NCBI GenBank assembly: GCA_946402785.1
Contig: CAMIXP010000020.1
Location: 1 to 14,519 of the forward strand
DNA: 14,519 nucleotides
Source: an uncultured Caryophanales bacterium
GTDB lineage: Bacteria > Bacillota_I > Bacilli_A > RF39 > UBA660
Direction: 5' to 3'
The notes below the pieces were generated by a model, which had not been told where the DNA came from, did not search any database, and worked only from the letters and a program-made list of their open reading frames with translations. The position numbers and the translations under genes are program-made. This document shows positions 6,949 through 13,059 of this stretch, in pieces (position 1 is the first letter of the stretch; every line of letters starts with the position of its first letter).

Positions 6949-7483
6949 CATCTAACTCTTCTAAATACATTGTTTTTTCAAACATCTGAATCGTTTGATC
7001 ATATAAGTCATTATCTTCCCCATTCAAAGTAATTTTTACTTCATATTTATGATCTCGAAAAGAGGCATAATAATAATGTACTTTTTCTGACTCACCAACA
7101 TACCAAGTAGAATCATTGATTGTTTTCTTTTCTAAAGATATTCCTTCTGCTAAAGCAGGAGCACTTGTTTGAACATAATCCTCAATAGAAAATGATTCAT
7201 CAATAGAGTCAAGAAGAATCATACAATCAATTCCAGTTGGTCCTGCATCCTTCCATTCGCCTGTATAAAACTCAAAGACACCTAACATGCCATTCGTTGG
7301 ACTTTTTAGAAAACCTTCTGGTAAATAAAATTCTAATTCTTTTGTTTCAAAGGCATTCCCTTTCGCAACAGGTCGATTACTCTTTTCTTCTTTAGGAGCA
7401 GGATCGACTGTTTTTTGGGCTCCACACCCTGTTAAACAAAATACAAATAGTAATAAACAAAAGATGAAAAACTTCTTCTTCAT
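6941..7483 (-). CDS. Lipoprotein of unknown function
   Basis: 180 residues. The signal peptide MKKKFF plus a hydrophobic core leads to the lipobox LTGC (Cys20). A short, flexible Pro/Lys/Glu linker (24-40) follows, then a folded domain: ELEFYLPEGFLKSP (49-62), YASFRDHKYEVKITLNG and a final helix LYDQTIQMFEKTM. The order of strand, strand and C-terminal helix recalls small PsbP/DUF1795-like domains, but I do not claim membership. It is monocistronic, between its own extended -10 promoter and a terminator. It sits next to the class B sortase gene but carries no sortase sorting signal, so it is not an evident sortase substrate. Confidence 0.75.
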   Translation of the reverse strand: MKKKFFIFCLLLFVFCLTGCGAQKTVDPAPKEEKSNRPVAKGNAFETKELEFYLPEGFLKSPTNGMLGVFEFYTGEWKDAGPTGIDCMILLDSIDESFSIEDYVQTSAPALAEGISLEKKTINDSTWYVGESEKVHYYYASFRDHKYEVKITLNGEDNDLYDQTIQMFEKTMYLEELDEK

Positions 7484-7507
7484 AGTTTATCCCTCGCTTA
7501 CAAGAAT

Positions 7508-7516
7508 ATTTTACCA
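7508..7516 (-). promoter_or_regulatory. Extended -10 promoter for the 6941-7483 lipoprotein gene
   Basis: The minus strand reads TGGTAAAAT (7516-7508), an extended -10 with one mismatch in the hexamer, 24 bases upstream of the start codon and immediately after the sortase terminator T-tract. There is no recognisable -35. Confidence 0.5.
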
Positions 7517-7517
7517 C

Positions 7518-7542
7518 AAAAAAGAAGTAGAAATCTACTTCT
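7518..7542 (-). terminator. Terminator after the sortase gene
   Basis: On the minus strand AGAAGTAG pairs with CTACTTCT around an ATTT loop (arms 7542-7535 and 7530-7523), followed by TTTTT. The sortase stop TAG (7543-7541) overlaps the base of the stem. The T run leads directly into the next promoter. Confidence 0.8.
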
Positions 7543-8326
7543 ATATCAATTTACCCATAACAAGTAAATTATAACGATAATATCTTTCAAAATAGTTAGG
7601 ATCCATCGAACAAGTTTGTAAGATGATAATTTTATCCTGTCCACTGACAGATACTCCTGTATCATATTCAGAGTGATTTTTATACTCTTGAATTTTAGTT
7701 TCCCATTCATCTGCACGATACGTCATTTCACGGAAATATTCTAACCCATCAGACTCTTCACTATCCGCAACCGATACATATACGGAGAAGATCTCATACG
7801 TATAGGTATTTCCTTCATATTGAATCGTAATATAACGGTTTTGATAATAATAATTAGGATTATTATGATAGTTTTGTAAAGCTTGGAATGGTCCATTTCC
7901 ACCAGGTGAACTGTGTGCATAGATAATGGTTTTTCTTCCCGTAAAGTCATTACGGACATCGATCATTGGAACTCCTCTACCATCCCATTCACCAGATAAG
8001 TTGTGATTTAAATAAAAGTTATCTCCACTATCTTTCATTAAATAATCATATAAGTTATTTCCAACACGAATACTGTTTCCAGAAATAACGAGTGGTTCTG
8101 CTTGATAAGATACTGTTTGAACAGAAGGTACTTCTTCTTTTACTTCTGGTACTACTTCATCAAGAACAATTTCTTCTCTTTGAACAACCTCATGATGACG
8201 AAATGTTTTCTCTGGTTCTACGATAACAACTTGATTCGAATGAATCACATAACCAAAGAATGTAACATAAAGGCTTACAAAAGCCATACCAAGTTTTAGT
8301 AACTTAGCATAGAATGCTTTTCTCAT
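7541..8326 (-). CDS. Class B sortase
   Basis: Membrane-anchored transpeptidase that cleaves a sorting signal and attaches proteins to the cell wall. One N-terminal helix (about residues 8-30), then a Glu/Val-rich stalk (about 35-75), then the catalytic barrel. The catalytic triad is His138 (IIYAHSS), Cys239 (ILQTCSMD) and Arg251 (YRYNLLVMGK). The helix-containing stretch between the last strands (FREMTYRADEWETKIQEYKN, HSEYDTGVSVS) is typical of SrtB. I chose the ATG at about 8326 over a TTG nine bases upstream, because the G-rich ribosome binding site (GGGGG) is correctly spaced only for the ATG. It is transcribed alone from a consensus promoter. No substrate gene with a C-terminal sorting motif is in the window. 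Confidence 0.9.
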   Translation of the reverse strand: MRKAFYAKLLKLGMAFVSLYVTFFGYVIHSNQVVIVEPEKTFRHHEVVQREEIVLDEVVPEVKEEVPSVQTVSYQAEPLVISGNSIRVGNNLYDYLMKDSGDNFYLNHNLSGEWDGRGVPMIDVRNDFTGRKTIIYAHSSPGGNGPFQALQNYHNNPNYYYQNRYITIQYEGNTYTYEIFSVYVSVADSEESDGLEYFREMTYRADEWETKIQEYKNHSEYDTGVSVSGQDKIIILQTCSMDPNYFERYYRYNLLVMGKLI

Positions 8327-8352
8327 ACAACCCAACCCCCATTGGTACGCAC

Positions 8353-8381
8353 ATTATACCATAAAATAAGGATTTTGTCAA
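8353..8381 (-). promoter_or_regulatory. Consensus sigma-A promoter of the sortase gene
   Basis: A perfect match on the minus strand: TTGACA (8381-8376), a 17-base spacer and TATAAT (8358-8353), with TGG making an extended -10 as well. It is the strongest promoter in the window by sequence. The first two T of the -35 belong to the T-tract of the metK terminator. The leader is only about 20 bases. Confidence 0.88.
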
Positions 8382-8408
8382 AAAAAAGCACCCTTTATAG
8401 GGTGTGCT
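8380..8408 (-). terminator. Terminator after metK
   Basis: On the minus strand CACCCT pairs with AGGGTG around a 4-base loop (8404-8399 with 8394-8389). The stem is extended by AGC/GCT across a small bulge and followed by eight T. The metK stop TAA (8397-8395) falls in the loop region. Confidence 0.8.
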
Positions 8409-9540
8409 CTTTTAGATATTTTTGAATTTCAGATACCTTATCTAACTGTTCAAAAGTACTAGTTTTTCTACCAAAATGACCATAGTTTGTTAACTCATGA
8501 TAGCAAGTATGTTTTAAATCTAAAGATGAAATAATATTATTAGGTCTAAAATCAAAGATTGTATCAATTAATTGTAATAAATAATCTTCTGAATATTCAC
8601 TAGTACCAAATGTATTAAGAGATAAACTAACTGGTTTGGCAACACCAATCGCATATCCAACTTGAATCATTGCTTCCTTACAAACACCAGCAGCTACTAA
8701 ATTCTTACATACATAACGAGCATAATAAGCAGCAGAACGATCCACTTTCGTATAATCTTTTCCACTGAATGCTCCTCCACCATGAATCGAATATCCACCA
8801 TAAGTATCAACAACAATTTTTCTTCCTGTTAAACCAGAATCTCCTACTGGCCCTCCAATAACAAAACGTCCTGTTGGATTCACAAAATACTTTGTATCTT
8901 TTAATAAGTCTTTTCCAATCACTGGTTCAATAATTTCTCTTTTAATATCTTCTTCTAATTGTTCATGAGAAACCGTATCATCATGTTGAAGAGAAATAAC
9001 AACTGTATCAACACGAACAGGAACCTTGTCTTGATATTCAACCGTTACTTGCATCTTACCATCTGGTCGTAAATAAGGAATGATTTTCTTCTTACGAACT
9101 TCTTCTGATTTTTTTGCAAGTTTGCTAGCTAAAGAATAACTAAGTGGTAAATAATCTTCTGTTTCAGAACAAGCATATCCAAAGATAATTCCTTGGTCTC
9201 CTGCTCCAATTTCTTTTTGATTAACACCACGAGAAATATCAGCTGATTGTTCATGTAAATCAATTAAGATAGGAACCGTATGGCCATCAAATCCTAATTC
9301 AGGAGAATCATAACCAACATCTAATAATACTTTTCTTACAACACTTTCAATATCGCAAGAATAGGAACTTGTAACCTCCCCAAATACAAATACCCTTTTG
9401 CTACTAGCTGCTACTTCAACAGCTACTCTTGAATCTTCGTCGTGAAGAAGATATTCATCCAAAATAGAATCTGCAATCAAATCACATAACTTATCGGGAT
9501 GCCCTTCACATACCATTTCACTTGTAAATAATTTTTTCAT
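8395..9540 (-). CDS. metK: S-adenosylmethionine synthetase
   Basis: Makes S-adenosylmethionine from methionine and ATP; a cytosolic tetramer in known cases. 381 residues, full length. Motifs: GHPDK (13-17) at the ATP site, GAGDQG (112-117, the first family signature), and GGGAFSGKD (254-262, the P-loop-like second signature). VGYAIGVAKPVS (294-305) and FDFRPNNII (329-337) are also typical. The ATG at 9540-9538 is chosen because AAGGAGGT lies just upstream; an in-frame ATG 13 codons earlier lies inside the riboswitch terminator and has no binding site. It is controlled by the SAM-I riboswitch at 9565-9705, giving feedback by its own product, and is transcribed alone. Confidence 0.98.
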   Translation of the reverse strand: MKKLFTSEMVCEGHPDKLCDLIADSILDEYLLHDEDSRVAVEVAASSKRVFVFGEVTSSYSCDIESVVRKVLLDVGYDSPELGFDGHTVPILIDLHEQSADISRGVNQKEIGAGDQGIIFGYACSETEDYLPLSYSLASKLAKKSEEVRKKKIIPYLRPDGKMQVTVEYQDKVPVRVDTVVISLQHDDTVSHEQLEEDIKREIIEPVIGKDLLKDTKYFVNPTGRFVIGGPVGDSGLTGRKIVVDTYGGYSIHGGGAFSGKDYTKVDRSAAYYARYVCKNLVAAGVCKEAMIQVGYAIGVAKPVSLSLNTFGTSEYSEDYLLQLIDTIFDFRPNNIISSLDLKHTCYHELTNYGHFGRKTSTFEQLDKVSEIQKYLKEHTL

Positions 9541-9564
9541 AAGTACCTCCTTCTTAATTACCTT

Positions 9565-9598
9565 AAAAAGAAAAAGCATTCTATATAACCTAGAATGC
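9565..9598 (-). terminator. Riboswitch-controlled intrinsic terminator before metK
   Basis: On the minus strand GCATTCTA (9598-9591) pairs with TAGAATGC (9583-9576) around the 7-base loop GGTTATA, followed by TTTTTCTTTTT. It ends 25 bases before the metK ATG. A competing antiterminator is visible: TATAACC of the riboswitch (9624-9618) is an exact complement of the terminator loop GGTTATA (9590-9584). The nearby GATG (9613-9610) pairs with CATT (9597-9594). Confidence 0.9.
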
Positions 9599-9607
9599 CG
9601 TGTTTAA

Positions 9608-9700
9608 CTCATCTTTCGGTTATAACCGCAGGATTTAGCACCCATCCGAAATGGGTTGCTGGATTTCACAGAGCCTGTTCTCTCAATCACTCTTGATAAG
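9608..9700 (-). promoter_or_regulatory. SAM-I (S-box) riboswitch aptamer
   Basis: Leader RNA element that binds S-adenosylmethionine and turns metK off when SAM is plentiful. On the minus strand the conserved blocks occur in order: CTTATCAAGAG at the 5' side, GGCTCTGTGAAATCC and AGCAACC in the core, a CCCAT/ATGGG hairpin with a TTCGG loop, GGTGCTAAATCC, CGGTTATAACCG and CGAAAGATGAG at the 3' side. Helix P1 forms between CTTATC (9700-9695) and GATGAG (9613-9608). With the terminator at 9565-9598 this is transcriptional attenuation rather than translational control. The class is recognised directly from its conserved core. Confidence 0.97.
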
Positions 9701-9727
9701 GTAATATATAAATTTATTTACAACCCT

Positions 9728-9736
9728 AGTATACCA
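9728..9736 (-). promoter_or_regulatory. Extended -10 promoter of the metK riboswitch transcript
   Basis: The minus strand reads TGGTATACT (9736-9728). Transcription starting near 9721 would place the aptamer about 20 bases into the RNA. The T-rich tail of the previous terminator lies immediately upstream; no -35 hexamer is apparent. Confidence 0.65.
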
Positions 9737-9767
9737 AAAATAAAAAGAAATACAAGAGTATTTCTTT
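9737..9767 (-). terminator. Terminator after the 9782-10315 gene
   Basis: On the minus strand AAAGAAATAC (9767-9758) pairs perfectly with GTATTTCTTT (9753-9744) around TCTT and is followed by TTATTTTT. The stem is AT-rich but ten pairs long. Confidence 0.7.
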
Positions 9768-9781
9768 GATATTTAATTTTA

Positions 9782-10315
9782 TTAAGCATTTGGATCTGTT
9801 GGCTCTTCACTTTCTCCTACAGAAATGGAATTCATAAAAGTATTAAAAGTTGTTCGATTCTCTGGAATATCTTTCATCGTCGCAGAAATATAATAAGTAT
9901 GTTCATCAATCGTTGTATAATATTGAACGAAAACAAAATCTCCATCATCAGCTTCATCAACATTAGATTCCATATTTTGATAAGTAATACCATGAATCGT
10001 GACAGGAGAATATCCTTCTCTACCCGCAAGAACTCTCTCAGAAGTAATATCACGATAAGAGGTAACCGTAATCACTAATTTAGAGGTATAAGAATAAGAA
10101 ACAGAAGCCCAATTAATATCTTCACCAAGGGTTCCCTCTTCTAAAGTTCCAGGAACAGATGGTTTTTCAAAACGTAAAGCATAAAAAGCATATTGTCCTT
10201 CTTTATAACGACGTCCAAAGATACTAAACTTTCCCGTTACTTCACCATATCCTAAAATAAGAATCAGTAATATAATAACTCCTATTACAATACCAATGAC
10301 TACTTTCTTGTTCAT
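9782..10315 (-). CDS. Membrane-anchored protein of unknown function
   Basis: 177 residues: MNKK, then a long Ile/Val/Leu helix (about 5-23) with no lipobox, then an extracellular beta-rich domain ending in an acidic Pro-containing tail. I do not recognise a family. Its C-terminal segment (EHTYYISATMKD, then TTFNTFMNSISV) resembles that of the two lipoproteins downstream. The ATG at 10315 is preferred because GAGGTG is spaced properly before it; an in-frame ATG nine codons earlier has no binding site. It has its own promoter (10341-10369) and terminator, and is divergent from mgtE. Confidence 0.7.
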   Translation of the reverse strand: MNKKVVIGIVIGVIILLILILGYGEVTGKFSIFGRRYKEGQYAFYALRFEKPSVPGTLEEGTLGEDINWASVSYSYTSKLVITVTSYRDITSERVLAGREGYSPVTIHGITYQNMESNVDEADDGDFVFVQYYTTIDEHTYYISATMKDIPENRTTFNTFMNSISVGESEEPTDPNA

Positions 10316-10340
10316 AGAAAACACCTCACGTACTATAAAC

Positions 10341-10369
10341 ATTATAATCTATTTTATTGAGAATCACAA
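10341..10369 (-). promoter_or_regulatory. Promoter of the 9782-10315 gene
   Basis: The minus strand has TTGTGA (10369-10364), a 17-base spacer and TATAAT (10346-10341). It faces away from the mgtE promoter; the two transcripts start roughly 100 bases apart and do not overlap. Confidence 0.72.
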
Positions 10370-10422
10370 GTATAGTTATTTGTCAAATTCAAAAAAATGA
10401 TATTTATTTTTCCCAACAAATG

Positions 10423-10431
10423 TGGTATAAG
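10423..10431 (+). promoter_or_regulatory. Extended -10 promoter of mgtE
   Basis: TGGTATAAG (10423-10431) is a good extended -10, 29 bases before the mgtE start; the -35 position is only T-rich. The leader is too short (about 20 bases) for an M-box riboswitch, so Mg2+ control at the RNA level is not expected. Confidence 0.6.
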
Positions 10432-10460
10432 ATAAGCAGAGAGAAAAAGGAGTGGTATAT

Positions 10461-11798
10461 ATGGAATTAGAAACATTACAAGAATTATTAGAACAAAAGA
10501 AAAGAAGCGAAGTAAAAAAACTATTACTTGAAATGAATGAGTACGATATCGCCTCCTTAATTGAAGATCTTCCAGAAGATCAATTAATACAAGTTTTTAG
10601 ATTATTACCTAAAAATATTGCCAGTGATGTTTTTGTTAATATGGATGATGAAGTTCAAAGAAATTTGATTTCTTCCCTAACAAAAGAAGAAGCAAAAACA
10701 ATCATTGAAGACATGTTTACCGACGATGCAGCAGACTTATTTGAAGAAATGCCTGCCGTTATGGTAACAAGATTATTATCCAACGTCGATAAATCTACAA
10801 GAGCCGATATCAATCGATTATTAAAGTATCCAGATGATTCTGCCGGTGCTTTAATGGCAATGGAATATATTCACTTAAAGAAAGGTTTGACGATTGAACA
10901 ATCCATCGCAAGAATTCGAAAACAAAAAGAAGATTTCGTATCCTATGATTCTTGCTTTATCACAGATAACAGTAGAACCTTACTTGGGTATGTAACCGTA
11001 AAAGAATTAATTATTAATGAACCAGATACCTTAATCGATGACATTATGGAAGAATGTGAACACGTTCTTACAACCCAAATGGACCAAGAGGAAGTTGCTA
11101 ACATCTTCCAAGATTACGACTATAGTACCCTACCAGTTGTCGATTCAGAAGGAAGACTTGTTGGTATCATCACAGTCGATGACGTTATCGATATCATGGA
11201 AGCAGAAGCAACAGAGGATATCGAAAAGATGGCCGCTATCACACCAACTGATAAGCCATATATGAAAACAGGAGTATTTGAAACTTGGAAGAAAAGAATT
11301 CCTTGGCTACTACTCTTGATGATATCTGCAACCTTCACAGGAAGTATTATTACACACTTTGAAAAAGCATTAGCAACCTATGTCGTTTTAACCTCTTTCA
11401 TTCCAATGCTAATGGACTCAGGTGGAAACGCCGGTTCTCAAGCAAGTGTATCCGTTATTCGTAGTTTATCCCTAGATGAAATTGAATTCAGTGATACTTT
11501 CAAAGTCATTTGGAAAGAAATTAGAGTTGCCCTACTTTGTGGAATAACACTTGCTATTGCAAACTTCGCAAAATTAATGATTATTGATCATGTCACAATG
11601 ACAATCGCAGCTGTTGTATGCAGTACTTTATTAATGACCATTATCTTTGCAAAATTCGTTGGTTGTACTCTTCCAATTCTCGCAAAGAAAGTTGGATTTG
11701 ACCCAGCTGTTATGGCATCCCCATTTATCACAACAATCGTAGATGCCTGTTCCTTATTAATTTATTTCAAAATAGCAGGAATGCTTTTAGGAATATAA
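10461..11798 (+). CDS. mgtE: Magnesium channel/transporter MgtE
   Basis: Inner-membrane Mg2+ channel gated by cytoplasmic Mg2+. 445 residues in the usual order: a helical N domain (1-125) rich in Asp/Glu; two CBS domains (about 130-190 and 195-250; LPVVDSEGRLVGIITVDDV, residues 224-242, is the clearest CBS signature); a connecting helix; then five membrane helices (about 281-445). The pore motif PMLMDSGGNAGSQ (315-327) and the segment GFDPAVMASPFITTIVDACS (412-431) with conserved Asp are present. I chose the ATG at 10461 over the in-frame GTG at 10452, because the GTG overlaps the AAGGAG binding site. It is monocistronic and ends at a shared terminator. Cobalt transport is a secondary possibility within the family. 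Confidence 0.96.
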   Translation: MELETLQELLEQKKRSEVKKLLLEMNEYDIASLIEDLPEDQLIQVFRLLPKNIASDVFVNMDDEVQRNLISSLTKEEAKTIIEDMFTDDAADLFEEMPAVMVTRLLSNVDKSTRADINRLLKYPDDSAGALMAMEYIHLKKGLTIEQSIARIRKQKEDFVSYDSCFITDNSRTLLGYVTVKELIINEPDTLIDDIMEECEHVLTTQMDQEEVANIFQDYDYSTLPVVDSEGRLVGIITVDDVIDIMEAEATEDIEKMAAITPTDKPYMKTGVFETWKKRIPWLLLLMISATFTGSIITHFEKALATYVVLTSFIPMLMDSGGNAGSQASVSVIRSLSLDEIEFSDTFKVIWKEIRVALLCGITLAIANFAKLMIIDHVTMTIAAVVCSTLLMTIIFAKFVGCTLPILAKKVGFDPAVMASPFITTIVDACSLLIYFKIAGMLLGI

Positions 11799-11800
11799 AA

Positions 11801-11831
11801 AAAACATCTCATCGAGATGTTTTATTTTTTT
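11801..11831. terminator. Bidirectional terminator between mgtE and the GtrA-like gene
   Basis: AAAACATCTC (11801-11810) and GAGATGTTTT (11814-11823) form a ten-pair hairpin with a 3-base loop. T-rich runs lie on the 3' side in both directions, so it serves mgtE from the left and the minus-strand unit from the right. The last codons and TGA stop of the GtrA-like protein are encoded inside the hairpin. Confidence 0.88.
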
Positions 11832-12315
11832 TAATAAATGGTTTTTGTAATCCCCACTTGATAAGAATGACAAGGATAATAGCAAGTAACTTCACTAAAA
11901 TAGATGGCCATTGAAGAGTAATATGAAGTCCCCATAACATTCCTTCTGTCACAAGAAGTCCTACAACAGATAATCCTAAATAAATACAAAGTGGTTTTTG
12001 ATAATTATTTTTAGGAAATCGATATTTAAAACTCATGAATATTCCATATCCTAATGCAATCACAAAACTAATAACATTCACCCATAAAGAAGAAAGAGAT
12101 GTTAATAAAACAAGAAGGATGAAGATAACAAAATCAATAATATTAGAAACTCCCCCAACAATGAAAGACTTATAAATTCCCACAAGCATCTGTTCTTGAG
12201 CAGGCGCAACACGTCTTCCCATAGATCCCAAAGACTCTCTTACCATCATCGTAAGTTCATCTACTTTTTCTTCTTCTTTTTTCTTTTTTACTTTTATTTT
12301 TTTAGTATTACTCAT
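11809..12315 (-). CDS. GtrA-like membrane protein
   Basis: 168 residues with four membrane helices (about 48-71, 77-98, 107-127, 137-155). FIVGGVSNIIDFVIFILL (51-68) and the later basic SFKYRFPK (95-102) match the GtrA family. Known members move polyprenyl-linked sugars across the membrane or assist a partner glycosyltransferase in O-antigen or wall-sugar modification. Unusual is the hydrophilic N-terminal extension of about 45 residues, with a run of Lys then Glu (IKVKKKKEEEKVDE). It is second in a two-gene unit: the upstream TAA overlaps its ribosome binding site (TAAGAGG). A glycosyltransferase gene lies close by on the other strand, which supports a role in surface glycosylation but does not prove it. 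Confidence 0.82.
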   Translation of the reverse strand: MSNTKKIKVKKKKEEEKVDELTMMVRESLGSMGRRVAPAQEQMLVGIYKSFIVGGVSNIIDFVIFILLVLLTSLSSLWVNVISFVIALGYGIFMSFKYRFPKNNYQKPLCIYLGLSVVGLLVTEGMLWGLHITLQWPSILVKLLAIILVILIKWGLQKPFIKKNKTSR

Positions 12316-12326
12316 AAAATTTCCTC

Positions 12327-12953
12327 TTAAAGATATTCATCACGGAATTCTTTTTCAACAATTTCTTTGACACCATCATACATATCATCATTCATTTTTT
12401 CTTGAACTTCTTGTAATGCATTTTCATAATAGAATGCTCCATTCTCAATCGCAAGAGTATAACCAGTATGGGCAATTAATAAATACTTATAAGAAGTAGA
12501 AAGATTCTCTCCCATTCCTCCACCTGGTGCTTTTTCAAGTGCTAATTGATAGAACAAAGCAGGATAAGCTAATTGTTCTTGAAGTTGACCATTCTCTAGT
12601 AATTCTGCCAAAGCATTTTCATAATAGTAAACTCCTAGTTCATGATCTTTCTCAACACCTATTCCATCACAATAATTCTTTCCTAAACGATAGAAAGATT
12701 CTACATCACGACTATCTATTCCGATACGGAAATAAGATAGTGCAAGATCAACCTCCGCTGGTACCCCTTCTCCATGCATATAACAATGTCCTATATAACC
12801 AGCTGCTCTTCCATTTCCAAGTGCCGCAGCTAAGTGGAAATAATCTAACGCAACTTCATAATCTTGATCATAGTAATAACGTATTCCTTTATTTACTAAG
12901 TAATTAGAATCACCATTTTGAATCGCAGCTTTATCTGCTCTCGTTAATTTCAT
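12327..12953 (-). CDS. Sel1-repeat (TPR-like) protein
   Basis: 208 residues, cytosolic (no signal peptide). At least three Sel1-like repeats occupy about residues 15-118. The clearest unit is ALDYFHLAAALGNGRAAGYI (35-54) followed by GHCYMHGEGV (55-64), and the repeat is echoed in YRLGKNYCDGIGVEKD (88-103). The second half (120-208) is helical, and a further degenerate repeat is possible around 128-170. Sel1 repeats mediate protein-protein contacts; the partner is unknown. The ATG at 12953 is selected because AGGAGG precedes it; an in-frame ATG 15 codons upstream overlaps the promoter. It is first in a unit with the GtrA-like gene. Confidence 0.85.
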   Translation of the reverse strand: MKLTRADKAAIQNGDSNYLVNKGIRYYYDQDYEVALDYFHLAAALGNGRAAGYIGHCYMHGEGVPAEVDLALSYFRIGIDSRDVESFYRLGKNYCDGIGVEKDHELGVYYYENALAELLENGQLQEQLAYPALFYQLALEKAPGGGMGENLSTSYKYLLIAHTGYTLAIENGAFYYENALQEVQEKMNDDMYDGVKEIVEKEFRDEYL

Positions 12954-12978
12954 AATATCTCCTCCTAATACTAGTTCT

Positions 12979-12987
12979 ATTATATCA
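12979..12987 (-). promoter_or_regulatory. Extended -10 promoter of the Sel1/GtrA unit
   Basis: The minus strand reads TGATATAAT (12987-12979), preceded by TTTT as at the other minus-strand promoters here, and 26 bases before the chosen ATG. It is divergent from the glycosyltransferase promoter about 45 bases away. Confidence 0.68.
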
Positions 12988-13029
12988 AAAAGAATCATAA
13001 AAAGAATATTTTTTCAAATAAAAATATTG

Positions 13030-13035
13030 TATAAT
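13030..13035 (+). promoter_or_regulatory. -10 element of the glycosyltransferase gene
   Basis: TATAAT at 13030-13035, about 24 bases before the ATG. The upstream region is A/T-rich with no good -35. It partly overlaps an in-frame TTG at 13027, which argues against that codon being the start. Confidence 0.55.
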
Positions 13036-13059
13036 GATTATGATAGAAAGGATGATTAC

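Noticed and set aside
8279..8284. Possible one-base slip in an A run near the N-terminus of the sortase gene.
   Set aside because: When I counted bases by eye the start codon fell one base out of phase, but the protein is convincing on both sides (a clean membrane helix leading into the stalk). Miscounting the homopolymer is the likeliest cause, so the start coordinate may be off by one.
9540..9579. A longer metK start 13 codons upstream.
   Set aside because: It would lie in the riboswitch terminator tail and has no binding site; the ATG at 9540 has AAGGAGG and matches the family N-terminus.
10432..10460. M-box (Mg2+) riboswitch before mgtE.
   Set aside because: Only about 20 to 30 bases lie between the promoter and the start, far too short, and no conserved M-box segments are present.
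12527..12907. A 126-codon plus-strand frame opposite the Sel1-repeat gene.
   Set aside because: His/Leu/Asn-rich composition, no ribosome binding site, and complete overlap with a gene that has recognisable repeats.
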